A stretch of 64,000 nucleotides of DNA. Origin: Flavisericum labens (GTDB lineage: Bacteria; Bacteroidota; Bacteroidia; Flavobacteriales; Flavobacteriaceae). The position numbers were made by a program, and so were the translations under genes. Below, piece by piece: positions 54,641-63,965 of this stretch (position 1 is its first letter; each line of letters begins with the position of its first letter). The notes beneath the pieces are model-generated. The model was not told the DNA's origin, ran no database searches, and was given only the letters and a program-made list of their open reading frames with translations. Where the stretch lies: positions 37,019 through 101,018 of the forward strand of contig NZ_JBJJBQ010000012.1 in the NCBI RefSeq assembly GCF_045446075.1. Direction: 5' to 3'.

Positions 54641-57136
54641 ATGAAAAACACTAGTCTAATTTTTAAAAAACTATTAGCGCTTACCCTTATTGCTTGTCTG
54701 TTTTCTTGTAAAAATGACAATACCGAAAGCCTGACACCATCAAATAATGTATTGTGGTACAACGAAGCAGCCAACAATTGGAATGAAGCACTCCCCATCG
54801 GCAACGGTCGTATTGGCGGTATGCTTTTTGGAGGCGTTGAAAACGATAAAATTCAACTAAACGAAGAAACTGTTTGGGCCGGAGAACCCGGAAATAATGT
54901 CCCCAAAGATTATTTTGAAGAGGTTGAAGACATAAGAGCGTTGCTATTCAACGGAAAATACAAAGAAGCCCAAGACATGGCTAATGCCGTATTTCCTAGA
55001 GGTGCTGAAGAAGACAATAATTACGGGATGCCATATCAAACTGTGGGTAACCTAAATTTAGGTTTTTCAAACCATCAGAATAGTACCAATTACAAAAGAA
55101 CTTTAAATATAGGTAATGCTGTTTCAACGGTGACTTATACACATGATGGCGTTGACTATAAAAGAGAGTATTTTGTGTCTTATCCAGACCAAGTGATGGT
55201 TGTTCATATTACAGCCAGTAAGCCTAAAAGCTTAAGTTTTAATGTGTATATAGACAGCCCTCAGCTCAACCATTCTATTTCATATGAAAATGGAGTTATT
55301 ATGTTAACTGGCACCAGTGGAAATGTAGATAATAAAAAAGGAAAAATAAAATTTACCACACTGGTTGCTCCCAAACTTGTTGGCGGAGAATTAATTGAAA
55401 ATGAAGAAAATATTGAAATAAAAAATGCAGATGAAGCCACTTTACTGGTAAGTATTGGAACCAATTTTAAAAACTATAAAGATTTAAGTGGTTCTGCTGA
55501 TGAGAGTGCGAAAAATTATTTAGAACAAGGGCAATCAGAATCTTTTGCTGCACTTAAACAAGCTCATGTTGAAGATTACCAAAAGCTTTTCAACCGGGTA
55601 TCTCTTGAATTGGCAGAAAACACAAACGATACTTTACCAACTAATAAACGCTTAGAAAACTTTGCTACTACGGAAGATTTATCTTTAGTCTCGTTGTACT
55701 TCCAATTTGGACGCTATTTACTGATTTCCAGTTCCAGACCCGGAGGACAACCCGCTAATTTACAAGGTATTTGGAATCATAAATTATCACCTCCATGGGA
55801 TAGCAAATACACAGTAAATATAAATACAGAAATGAATTATTGGCCTACTGAAGTCACCAACCTTTCTGAGTTAAATGAGCCACTATTTTCCATGTTGGAA
55901 GATTTATCGGTAACAGGCAAAGAAAGTGCTCAAAAAATGTACCATGCGCGGGGTTGGAATATTCATCATAATACCGATATATGGCGAATTTCAGGAATTG
56001 TAGATGGCGGATTTTATGGATTTTGGCCTATGGGCGGTGCTTGGTTAACGCAGCATTTATGGCAACATTACCTATTTACCGGCGATACTGAATTCCTAAA
56101 AAAATACTACCCTGTTTTAAAAGGTAAAGCACAATTTTACGCTGACGTTTTACAGGAAGAACCCGAAAACAAATGGCTGGTAGTCGCGCCTTCAATATCC
56201 CCCGAAAATAAATACATGAGTGGCGTTGGGGTAAGCTATGGCACAACAATGGACAATCAATTGGTTTTTGATGTATTCAACAATGTTATAGAAGCTTCGA
56301 AAGCCTTGAATATGGATTCTGAATTTGCAGACTCTATTCAAACACTTAAAAAGCGATTAGCACCCATGCAAATTGGTCAGCACAATCAATTACAAGAATG
56401 GATAAAAGATTGGGACAGCCCTAGTGATAAGCACAGACACATTTCACATTTATATGGTTTGCATCCATCAGCACAAATATCGCCTTTTAAAAACCCAGAA
56501 TTATTCAAAGCAGCAGAACAAACATTAAAATACCGAGGTGATAAATCTACAGGTTGGTCTATGGGTTGGAAAGTAAATTTCTGGTCGCGCTTACTCAATG
56601 GAAATAGAGCTTACGATTTAATAAAAACGCAGTTAACATTAGTGCAAGATGGTACAGAAGAAGGCGGAACCTATCCAAACTTACTAGATGCACACCCGCC
56701 GTTTCAAATTGATGGAAATTTTGGCTGTACCGCCGGTATTGCCGAAATGTTAATCCAGTCGCATAATGAAGCCCTACATCTGTTACCTGCCCTACCCGAT
56801 TCTTGGAGAAAAGGTTCTGTTAAAGGTTTAAAGGCTAGAGGTGACTTTGAAGTAGATTTGGATTGGAATAACAACCATTTAAGTTCAGTAAAAATCAAAT
56901 CGGGATTAGGTGGAAACTTAAGGCTAAGAACAGCCGAAGTCTTGATTGATGCCAACGGAAACGAATTGACCAAAGCTTCAGGAGAAAACGAAAATACATT
57001 CTACCAAACACCTGATATTAAAATACCACTGATTTCTGATAAAGCTGAAGTAAAACCTTTAAAACTTCCAGAATTTAACATTTATGATATTAAGACTGAA
57101 AAAGGCCAGATCTATGAATTTCATGTTAAAAACTAA
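54641..57136 (+). CDS. GH95 alpha-L-fucosidase/alpha-L-galactosidase, lipoprotein
   Basis: This 831-residue lipoprotein (lipobox FSC, Cys23) is a GH95 enzyme. The key residues known from Bifidobacterium AfcA are present: Asn393 and Asn395 in NINTEMNYW, Glu522 in SISPENKY, and Asp691 in QIDGNFG. Characterised members cleave alpha-1,2-fucose or alpha-L-galactose, both found on pectin RG-II chains and xyloglucan. It lies between esterase genes in the pectin operon, so RG-II-like or decorated pectin is the likely target. Confidence 0.9.
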   Translation: MKNTSLIFKKLLALTLIACLFSCKNDNTESLTPSNNVLWYNEAANNWNEALPIGNGRIGGMLFGGVENDKIQLNEETVWAGEPGNNVPKDYFEEVEDIRALLFNGKYKEAQDMANAVFPRGAEEDNNYGMPYQTVGNLNLGFSNHQNSTNYKRTLNIGNAVSTVTYTHDGVDYKREYFVSYPDQVMVVHITASKPKSLSFNVYIDSPQLNHSISYENGVIMLTGTSGNVDNKKGKIKFTTLVAPKLVGGELIENEENIEIKNADEATLLVSIGTNFKNYKDLSGSADESAKNYLEQGQSESFAALKQAHVEDYQKLFNRVSLELAENTNDTLPTNKRLENFATTEDLSLVSLYFQFGRYLLISSSRPGGQPANLQGIWNHKLSPPWDSKYTVNINTEMNYWPTEVTNLSELNEPLFSMLEDLSVTGKESAQKMYHARGWNIHHNTDIWRISGIVDGGFYGFWPMGGAWLTQHLWQHYLFTGDTEFLKKYYPVLKGKAQFYADVLQEEPENKWLVVAPSISPENKYMSGVGVSYGTTMDNQLVFDVFNNVIEASKALNMDSEFADSIQTLKKRLAPMQIGQHNQLQEWIKDWDSPSDKHRHISHLYGLHPSAQISPFKNPELFKAAEQTLKYRGDKSTGWSMGWKVNFWSRLLNGNRAYDLIKTQLTLVQDGTEEGGTYPNLLDAHPPFQIDGNFGCTAGIAEMLIQSHNEALHLLPALPDSWRKGSVKGLKARGDFEVDLDWNNNHLSSVKIKSGLGGNLRLRTAEVLIDANGNELTKASGENENTFYQTPDIKIPLISDKAEVKPLKLPEFNIYDIKTEKGQIYEFHVKN

Positions 57137-57140
57137 TAAA

Positions 57141-57992
57141 ATGAATATTAAAATTTCAACTTGCTGTTTAACTGCTTTATTCTTATTAATCTTTACTACA
57201 TGTAATTCTAACAAACAGCAAGAAATTACAGAAGGAGAAAAAGAACCTGCAATAACCACCATTTATTTAATTGGTGATTCCACTATGGCAGATTATACAG
57301 GAAATTATGACCCCGGGAAAGATTACATGAAAACCCGATACCCTATAACAGGATGGGGCCAAGTGTTTCAACCTTTCATGTGTTCAGACAGTTTAAATCA
57401 TTTAAAAAACCTTATTAAAACCGATAGTGTTTTTGTTGACGATCGTGCACGTGGTGGTCGTAGTACCAGAACATTTTTTCAAGAAGGGCGGTGGCGCTCT
57501 GTTTACGAAAATCTAAAAAAAGATGACATCGTTATTATGCAATTTGGACATAATGATGCTGCGGAAAACAAAACAGAGCGCTATGTAAACATTGAAGGTT
57601 ACAAAGAGTTTTTAAGGCTTTACGTTAGCCAAACCAGACAAAAAGGCGCCATTCCAATTATTTTAACGCCCGTTGCACGGAATTACCCATGGAAAGATGA
57701 TGTTTTAAATGATGTACATGGCGAATACGACCAAGCCCCAAAAGATGTGGCTAAAGAAATGAATGTTTTACTCATTGATCTAAACTTAAAATCTCGAGAA
57801 TTTTTCACTAAAAAAGGAAAGGACTTTGTTAGCGAGAATTATTTTATGAATCTTCCGGCTGAAAAATATGAAGCCTACCCAGATGGAGCAGACGATAATA
57901 CACACTTTCAAACTGAAGGCGGCACAGAAGTTGCAAGACTGGTTTTTGAAGGTTTAAAAGAAATCAATTCAACTTTAACAAATAGTTTATGA
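57141..57992 (+). CDS. CE12 SGNH acetylesterase-like lipoprotein
   Basis: I chose the ATG at 57141, which gives a 283-residue lipoprotein (MNIKIST..., lipobox TTC, Cys21) and begins 4 bases after the GH95 stop. An upstream ATG at 57084 in the same frame would overlap GH95 and spoil the signal peptide. Blocks of CE12: Ser47 in LIGDSTMAD, RGGRSTRTF, FGHND, and DDNTHF near the C-terminus. It is followed with a 4-base ATGA overlap by an esterase gene. It forms the first half of a duplicated CE12-esterase pair. Confidence 0.87.
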   Translation: MNIKISTCCLTALFLLIFTTCNSNKQQEITEGEKEPAITTIYLIGDSTMADYTGNYDPGKDYMKTRYPITGWGQVFQPFMCSDSLNHLKNLIKTDSVFVDDRARGGRSTRTFFQEGRWRSVYENLKKDDIVIMQFGHNDAAENKTERYVNIEGYKEFLRLYVSQTRQKGAIPIILTPVARNYPWKDDVLNDVHGEYDQAPKDVAKEMNVLLIDLNLKSREFFTKKGKDFVSENYFMNLPAEKYEAYPDGADDNTHFQTEGGTEVARLVFEGLKEINSTLTNSL

Positions 57993-58954
57993 AATCGTTG
58001 TTAAGTCTTTTTATGATTTGTGTTCTAATGACATCTTCCATTTATGCCCAAAAAAAGGAAGACTATAAACCATATACCATTGAAAACACCTATCAGAATT
58101 TAAAAAAGAATTATCCCCATGTCACCCCTATTACACCATTGGTTTCTGATAGCATCAAGTATAAAGAAGATATTACCTATAAAAAAACGGAAACTAGTAA
58201 ATTAAAGTTGGATGTTTATTACCCAAAAGACAATTGCAAAAAAGCGTTTCCGGCGGTACTACTAATCCATGGTGGCGGATGGCTAACTGGGAGTAAAGAA
58301 AATGAACGCGTTATGGCACAACACTTGGCTCTAAATGGCTATGTGGGTATTGCTGTTGCCTACCGATTGGGGTTTGAGGCAAAATATCCAGCCGGAGTAA
58401 ACGATTTAAAAGATGCTATTGTTTGGGCTAAAAAGCATGCCAAAAAATATAACATAAATCCAGATAAAATTGCCGTTTTAGGAGCTTCAGCTGGTGCGCA
58501 ACTAGCAACGTTAATTGGGACAACACCAAATTCAACTATATATAACGTAGATGAAAAAATTTCAAACGAAGTTCAAGCCATTGTAAATGTAGATGGTATT
58601 GTATCCTTTATTCATCCGGAAGCAGCGGCCGAATCAAAACCTGGTAAGGAATCTATGGGAGGTATTTGGCTTAATGGTGAAAAAGAAGAAAATTTTAAAA
58701 ACTGGAAAGAAGCTTCTCCCCTAGAGTATGTTGGCAAAAACACGCCTCCTACCCTTTTTATAAATAGCTCTTACGCCCGTTTTCATGCTGGAAGAGATGA
58801 TATGATTTCCATTTTGAATAAACACAATATTTATAGCGAAGTCCATATCCTAGAAGGCAGTCCGCATTCTTTTTGGTTGATGCATCCGTGGTTTGATACA
58901 ACGCTAAACTATACTGTTAATTTCTTAAATAAAGTTTTTAAAGATGAAAAGTAA
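57989..58954 (+). CDS. Alpha/beta-hydrolase esterase of the CE12-linked type, copy 1
   Basis: This 321-residue secreted hydrolase (signal to about residue 20, IYAQ) has the HGGGW oxyanion motif (94-98), nucleophile Ser168 in GASAGAQ, and probable catalytic His in SPHSFW near the C-terminus. It is a BD-FAE/acetylesterase-like protein. Start overlaps the preceding CE12 stop (ATGA), and its end overlaps the next CE12 by 11 bases, so translation is coupled. It is a paralogue of 59751 (shared EAKYPA, KYNIN, FINS-Y-RFHAG). Confidence 0.83.
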   Translation: MKSLLSLFMICVLMTSSIYAQKKEDYKPYTIENTYQNLKKNYPHVTPITPLVSDSIKYKEDITYKKTETSKLKLDVYYPKDNCKKAFPAVLLIHGGGWLTGSKENERVMAQHLALNGYVGIAVAYRLGFEAKYPAGVNDLKDAIVWAKKHAKKYNINPDKIAVLGASAGAQLATLIGTTPNSTIYNVDEKISNEVQAIVNVDGIVSFIHPEAAAESKPGKESMGGIWLNGEKEENFKNWKEASPLEYVGKNTPPTLFINSSYARFHAGRDDMISILNKHNIYSEVHILEGSPHSFWLMHPWFDTTLNYTVNFLNKVFKDEK

Positions 58955-59732
58955 AATATTCAACAATTACAAAATCATTTTGGCTGTTTTATTGTTTTTT
59001 TCAACAGTTCATTCGACTTTTTCACAAGACAAAAAAACAACTATTTACCTAGTTGGCGATTCAACCATGTGTTTGTATGATGAGAGCCGATTTCCTCAAG
59101 AAGGTTGGGGCATGCCATTTGTTCACTTTTTTGATGACACTGTAGAAATTGAAAACCACGCCAAAGGCGGAAGGAGTTCGCGTTCATTTATTGAAGAAAA
59201 CCGTTGGCAACCTATTGTTGATTCTTTAAAAACAGGCGACTATGTTATGATTCAGTTTGGACATAATGATGCGGCAAATTCCAAAAACCATCCAGACAGG
59301 AAGACCACTCCAGAGGAATACAAAACATACCTTGGAAAATACATAAACGAAACTCTAGCTAAAAATGCCAATCCCATAATTATTAGTCCCGTTACCCGAT
59401 GGAAATTTGATGAAGACGGAAAAGCTCAGGAATGCCATGCGCCCTATCTAAAAGCGGTAACCGAAGTAGCAAAAGAATATGGCGTCCCGTTTATAGATTT
59501 GGATACAAAAAGTCAGGAATTAATAAACAAAATGGGAAAAGATTGCTCAAGATATTTATACATGTATTTCGAAAAAGGTGAATATTTTAAGTTTCCCGAT
59601 GGCTATCCCGACAATACCCATTTTACAGAATTTGGTGCCCGAAAAATGGCTGAAATTGTTTTAAATGATATTATAGCTCAAGATTTAGAATTGGCCAATC
59701 ACATTATTAAGCCATATAAAAGAAAGAATTAA
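58944..59732 (+). CDS. CE12 SGNH acetylesterase-like, secreted
   Basis: This 262-residue CE12 has a signal peptide ending near residue 28 (TFSQ) rather than a lipobox. Nucleophile is Ser40 in LVGDSTMC; further blocks are GGRSSRSF, QFGHND and DNTHF. The start overlaps the preceding esterase by 11 bases. Compared with the 57141 copy it lacks the lipid anchor, so the two may act on different sides of the outer membrane. Confidence 0.87.
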   Translation: MKSKIFNNYKIILAVLLFFSTVHSTFSQDKKTTIYLVGDSTMCLYDESRFPQEGWGMPFVHFFDDTVEIENHAKGGRSSRSFIEENRWQPIVDSLKTGDYVMIQFGHNDAANSKNHPDRKTTPEEYKTYLGKYINETLAKNANPIIISPVTRWKFDEDGKAQECHAPYLKAVTEVAKEYGVPFIDLDTKSQELINKMGKDCSRYLYMYFEKGEYFKFPDGYPDNTHFTEFGARKMAEIVLNDIIAQDLELANHIIKPYKRKN

Positions 59733-59750
59733 AGTGCTAATTTTATTTCA

Positions 59751-60749
59751 ATGAACTCAAATAGAAATATTTTCTTCGCTACTTTGATACCGTTCGCATG
59801 CGCATTTTATAGTATTAGTGCCCAAAATAGCAACAAAAAGATTCCCAGAGACACTTCCTATACCATAATGGGACAGTATAAAAAATACGTAAAAGACTAT
59901 CCTGAAATAAAACCGGGCAAAGATTCACTCCCTGAAAATGTAAAAGCCAAAAGAAATGTAGTTTATACAACTTTAAAAGACACTCCTTACGGCGATAGAG
60001 ATTTGCATTTAGATATTTTTTATCCAAAAAAACCAGGTGAATATCCTGCACTGATAATGATCCATGGTGGTGCGTGGGTTACTGGTGATAAATCGATGCA
60101 AGTGCCTATGGCGCAAAAACTGGCGGCCAAAGGTTATGTAACCATTTGCGTGGAATACCAACTGACTTTGGAAGCCAAATACCCTGCAGCTGTGTTTAAT
60201 ATAAAAAGTGCCATTAGGTGGATGCGCGCCAATGCTGAAAAGTACAACATCAATACCAAAAAGATAGGCATATCTGGTAGTTCGGCAGGTGGGCAATTGG
60301 CGATGCTTGTGGGTTTAACAAATGGTGTTAAAAGTAAAGAGGGCAACCATGGCAACCTAGACCATCCAAGCGATGTAAATGCTATTATAGATTTGGATGG
60401 TGTAATTAATTTTATGGCTCCACGTTCGCTTAATTCAGAACGTAAACAGAATTCTCCAGATGTGAAATGGCTAGGTGGCACATTTGAAGAAAATCCAAAA
60501 AATTGGAAAGACGCTTCAAGTATTTATTGGGCAAATGAGAATTCCGTTCCCATTCTTTTTATTAATAGCAATTATCCAAGGTTTCATGCCGGGCAAGATG
60601 AACTCATTGCTATGATGACCGATTGGGGTATTTATACCGAAGTTAAAAAAATGAACCTCAATGCCCATGCCTTTTGGTTGTTTGAACCATGGATTGATAC
60701 TACAGTCAATTACATGGATGCATTCCTTATCAAAGTTTTTAACAACTAA
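59751..60749 (+). CDS. Alpha/beta-hydrolase esterase of the CE12-linked type, copy 2
   Basis: This 332-residue secreted hydrolase (signal to about residue 24, ISAQ) has HGGAW (105-109), nucleophile Ser178 in GSSAGGQ and a probable catalytic His in NAHAFW. The C-terminal FEPWIDTTVNY matches MHPWFDTTLNY of the 57989 copy. It is the last gene of the long operon, ended by a convergent terminator. Confidence 0.83.
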   Translation: MNSNRNIFFATLIPFACAFYSISAQNSNKKIPRDTSYTIMGQYKKYVKDYPEIKPGKDSLPENVKAKRNVVYTTLKDTPYGDRDLHLDIFYPKKPGEYPALIMIHGGAWVTGDKSMQVPMAQKLAAKGYVTICVEYQLTLEAKYPAAVFNIKSAIRWMRANAEKYNINTKKIGISGSSAGGQLAMLVGLTNGVKSKEGNHGNLDHPSDVNAIIDLDGVINFMAPRSLNSERKQNSPDVKWLGGTFEENPKNWKDASSIYWANENSVPILFINSNYPRFHAGQDELIAMMTDWGIYTEVKKMNLNAHAFWLFEPWIDTTVNYMDAFLIKVFNN

Positions 60750-60751
60750 AA

Positions 60752-60780
60752 AAGGTCGCTTATTCAGCGACCTTCTTCTT
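60752..60780. terminator. Bidirectional terminator between esterase and PL10 genes
   Basis: The hairpin AAGGTCGCT / AGCGACCTT with a five-base loop is flanked by an A-run on the left and T-rich CTTCTT on the right. It serves the convergent genes on both sides. Confidence 0.82.
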
Positions 60781-60798
60781 GACTAACTCAAATAAAAC

Positions 60799-62400
60799 TT
60801 AAATACCGTGCTTGTTTTTCCAAGCGGTGTATTCAGAACCTATTAAATTTTTCGGCCAACTACCGTACCACGCATAACCATTTCTTCTTTCATATGAAAT
60901 CTCAGCAATTGTCTTTTTTGGTATACCGTCTCTACTACAGAAAAATGGTTCATTAGGCCCAAATGCACTAAATAATGAAGCATATGAATATCCCGTATAA
61001 TCTTCTAAACTGTAAAATCTAGCCCAGGTTATATTCCCTGGAGACTCTTTCCAAACTTTATCACCACCTTCATCTACTAAAGCATAACCAACTATTTTAA
61101 CAGAATCGAACCAAGCTACTGCACTATTAACGGCATCAATCACTTCTGAAGACGGATTATCTAAAGTCATCAATAACCTCACAATACCCACTGACTCGGA
61201 ACCACTATTGGATGCCAACTCATAAGATCTTGCCATCCTTGGGACTAAGGTAACTTCATCATGCTGCGCACACCAAGCTGTTTTTGTTCCGTTGATTGTA
61301 ACTTGAGTGTCCAAAATAACTTGAATACCCTTGTCAAACGCGGTCTGTGCTGCAGCCACATAACTTGCGTCAAGAAGCTCCAAATTATTTTGCTCTAAGA
61401 AAATATCCCGCATTAAATTCATAACATTGACCATGGCATTATCATTGTAAGTAATGCGTCCTCGATAACCACTAAAATCAGGATAATATTGAGGCCAACC
61501 TCCATTATCGTACTGAGCTTCAAAAACCCAATCAACACCTCTTATAGCAGCATCTAAATATTCTTGATTACCAGAAGCTTGATAAGCGTTTAGTAAAATT
61601 CTAATTTCAGTAATAGTGTGGTTGTTATCAATGGTTGTATCAGTCTTGTCCTTCTGCGCTGCTTCATTCAAATCACTAGCTGTTTGCGCCCTATCATATC
61701 CAGAAAAATCGTTATGATATTTTGACCAACCACCATTGTTTCGTTGAAATAATAATACGTTTTCAGCTCTTGGAATTGTTATGGAAATTCCAGAGATTTC
61801 AATAGTGATTTCTCCTTTTACATTACTACCATCAATTGAAGCTGCAGTAACCTTCACCGTTCCGTTCTTTTTTGGGTTTACGAGTCCAGCACTAGTTACT
61901 TCTGCCACAGAATCATCAGAAACTGTCCAGACCACAACTTTATTGGTTGCATTAGCGGGTAAAACTTCAGCAGATAACTGTAAAGGTTGACCATCGGTAA
62001 TTTCTGTTCCGCCCGTAACATTAATACTTTCTACAAGTACTACAGGACCTGCCACACCAGAAATATTTATTATTTTTTCTGCCGTTACACCAGAACCATC
62101 GTTGGCCTCAGCAGTAACTTCAACAGAACCATTATCAAGCGGCGTTAATAAACCTGTGTTTGAAATAGCTGCTATATTTTCGTTCGACACACTCCAAGTT
62201 ACTGATCTATCGGTTGCGTTATTTGGCAACACCACAACAGATAATTGCTTTGCCAAACCATTAGTTATATCGCTACCATTAATAACAATAGTAGAAACCT
62301 CTACATCTTTTGTCTCTTCTACGGCATCACTGTCACTACTACAGGAGCCTAAAACCATTAATCCGAAAGTGAAGATTAAAAGTCCTTTTAGTCTTTTCAT
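60799..62400 (-). CDS. PL10 pectate lyase with two BIG2 domains, lipoprotein
   Basis: This 533-residue lipoprotein (lipobox GSC, Cys20) has two bacterial Ig-like group 2 domains (about 34-115 and 121-203; paired VTWSVSNENIAAIS / VVWTVSDDSVAEVT). A PL10 pectate-lyase domain follows at about 208-533 (NNGGWSKYHND, DNGGWPQYYPDF, YNDNAMVNVMNL, WCAQHDE, RRNGYAWYG). The Ig domains probably hold the lyase off the outer membrane. It is the single-domain counterpart of the PL10-CE8 fusion and lies under its own LacI-type operator, divergent from lacI. Confidence 0.9.
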   Translation of the reverse strand: MKRLKGLLIFTFGLMVLGSCSSDSDAVEETKDVEVSTIVINGSDITNGLAKQLSVVVLPNNATDRSVTWSVSNENIAAISNTGLLTPLDNGSVEVTAEANDGSGVTAEKIINISGVAGPVVLVESINVTGGTEITDGQPLQLSAEVLPANATNKVVVWTVSDDSVAEVTSAGLVNPKKNGTVKVTAASIDGSNVKGEITIEISGISITIPRAENVLLFQRNNGGWSKYHNDFSGYDRAQTASDLNEAAQKDKTDTTIDNNHTITEIRILLNAYQASGNQEYLDAAIRGVDWVFEAQYDNGGWPQYYPDFSGYRGRITYNDNAMVNVMNLMRDIFLEQNNLELLDASYVAAAQTAFDKGIQVILDTQVTINGTKTAWCAQHDEVTLVPRMARSYELASNSGSESVGIVRLLMTLDNPSSEVIDAVNSAVAWFDSVKIVGYALVDEGGDKVWKESPGNITWARFYSLEDYTGYSYASLFSAFGPNEPFFCSRDGIPKKTIAEISYERRNGYAWYGSWPKNLIGSEYTAWKNKHGI

Positions 62401-62444
62401 ATAAATCTTAATTTAGTTTAATTTAACCATTGCACACATTGCCA

Positions 62445-62458
62445 TGCAATCGATTACA
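62445..62458. promoter_or_regulatory. LacI-type operator, PL10 gene
   Basis: TGCAATCGATTACA is identical to the copy at 23586-23599. It lies 44 bases before the PL10 start; TAATATTG on the minus strand (62459-62466), one base off the -7 consensus, adjoins it. Confidence 0.8.
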
Positions 62459-62665
62459 CAATATTACTAAAATATAAGATTGAATAAAACTATTAAGTGT
62501 TAAATTTTAATAATATTCGATATTTGACACTTTCTAAGGTTAATTGTAAAAACCCAATCTATTCTAGAAACTGAATTTTTACTCGAGTCTAATGTTTGAA
62601 AAGTATAGAAAATTAACAAAAAAAGATGACTTTTACCTGTAATTTAAATTAATATACTATATTTA

Positions 62666-62679
62666 TGTAATCGATTACT
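62666..62679. promoter_or_regulatory. LacI-type operator, lacI gene
   Basis: TGTAATCGATTACT is followed 83 bases later by the lacI start. TATATTTA (62658-62665), one base off the -7 consensus, directly adjoins it. Its presence predicts autoregulation. Confidence 0.78.
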
Positions 62680-62762
62680 TAACGTTAAAAAAACAAGTAC
62701 GGTAATGCCCCAAAATAAATATTCTTTTTAAAATGTAATTTAGCGTTATTATTTCATCATTT

Positions 62763-63863
62763 ATGAGTAAAAAAACGACCATTTACGATATTGCAAAAAA
62801 ACTCAATATCACAGCCGCAACAGTTTCTAGGGCATTAAATAACAACCCAAAAATTAGCGAAGCTACAAGGGAACTTGTATTAGAAACTGCGGCCAAAATG
62901 AATTATGAGCGGAATAGGTTAGCTCAGGCATTAAAAAGCGGAAAAAGCTATAACGTTGGCGTTGTTGTTCCACGAATAGATTCTAATTTTTTTGCATCAG
63001 TTATACGAGGTATTGAAGAGGAATTACATCCCGCTGGCTATCATGTAATTATTTGCCAAACTCACGATCAAAAAAAATTAGAACTCGCAAACATTAATTC
63101 ATTATTAAATGCGCAGATAGATGGTGTGCTGGTATCTATTTCAAACGCCAATGATGCAGCTAATGATGGAGATACAGATACTTCTACAAAGACAAATCGA
63201 AAAGACTTGAATGCTAAAGAAAATGATATGTTTAGCAATCTAATTAGAAAAAATGTGCCTCTTATATTCTTTGATAGAAAGAAGGATATCAAAGGAGTAA
63301 GTTCTGTAGTAATTAACGATTTTAAAGGAGCCTACGACGCTACACAGCATTTGATTGACCAAGGAAAAAAACGAATAGCTCACCTTTCTAACAATAGAGA
63401 TATTGAAATCTTCAAAAACAGGTATCTAGGGTACAAACAGGCCTTAATTGACAATGGTCTTGAATTTGATGAGAGTTTAGTGGTAGAATGTTTTAGTAAA
63501 GTAGAACACGGCAAAAAAGTAACTGGAAAACTTTTAGCAATGCCCAATCCGCCCGATGCCATATTTTCGGTAAGCGATTTTTCCGCACTTGGTGCTATAC
63601 AAGAAATAACAGAACAAGGGTTCAAAATACCTGAAGATATCAGTGTTGTTGGGTTTAGTAACGAACCATTTACTAAATTTATGGAGCTTTCTATTTCTTC
63701 AGTAGACCAATCTCCAAAAGAAATGGGAAGAATAGCAGCTCAGGTTTTTTTAGAAGAAGTTAACAACGGGAATAAAGTAAAGTCTGTTAAACACGTTGTA
63801 TTAAGCCCAGAACTTATTGTACGTAATTCTTCGCTTATAAACACCACAGCCGACGTTGGTTAA
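62763..63863 (+). CDS. LacI/GalR-family transcriptional regulator of the pectin block
   Basis: This 366-residue regulator has an N-terminal LacI helix-turn-helix (TIYDIAKKLNITAATVSRAL, residues 5-24, then the hinge region to about 60). A periplasmic-binding-protein-like effector domain follows (about 65-360; VGVVVPRIDSNFFASVIRGI, NPPDAIFSVSDFSALGAI). It is about 25 residues longer than usual because of a charged, Asp/Asn/Lys-rich insertion at about 125-155. The eight ATCGAT-centred palindromes in the pectin block, including one in its own promoter, are typical LacI-family operators. Effector is unknown; a pectin breakdown product such as galacturonate or a keto-deoxy uronate is inferred. Confidence 0.9.
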   Translation: MSKKTTIYDIAKKLNITAATVSRALNNNPKISEATRELVLETAAKMNYERNRLAQALKSGKSYNVGVVVPRIDSNFFASVIRGIEEELHPAGYHVIICQTHDQKKLELANINSLLNAQIDGVLVSISNANDAANDGDTDTSTKTNRKDLNAKENDMFSNLIRKNVPLIFFDRKKDIKGVSSVVINDFKGAYDATQHLIDQGKKRIAHLSNNRDIEIFKNRYLGYKQALIDNGLEFDESLVVECFSKVEHGKKVTGKLLAMPNPPDAIFSVSDFSALGAIQEITEQGFKIPEDISVVGFSNEPFTKFMELSISSVDQSPKEMGRIAAQVFLEEVNNGNKVKSVKHVVLSPELIVRNSSLINTTADVG

Positions 63864-63878
63864 GACTAAAACTATAAA

Positions 63879-63916
63879 AATAAAAAAGCCAAGATTTAAA
63901 TCTTGGCTTTTTTATT
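63879..63916 (+). terminator. Terminator after lacI
   Basis: The 16-bp palindrome AAAAAAGCCAAGATTT / AAATCTTGGCTTTTTT is followed by TATTTT. It can act in both directions. Confidence 0.88.
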
Positions 63917-63965
63917 TTCTAATTTGTCCCGTCCTGAAATAGCGATACACTAAAACCTTAGTGTA

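Larger units (their letters stand above)
62401..62762. other. Divergent region between PL10 and lacI with two operators
   Basis: This 362-base AT-rich region has LacI-type palindromes at 62445-62458 (PL10 side) and 62666-62679 (lacI side), 221 bases apart centre to centre. Nothing else is recognised in it. Confidence 0.65.

Noticed and set aside
57084..57140. Upstream ATG for the CE12 gene overlapping GH95
   Set aside because: It would add 19 residues in front of a good lipoprotein signal and overlap the GH95 end by more than 50 bases.
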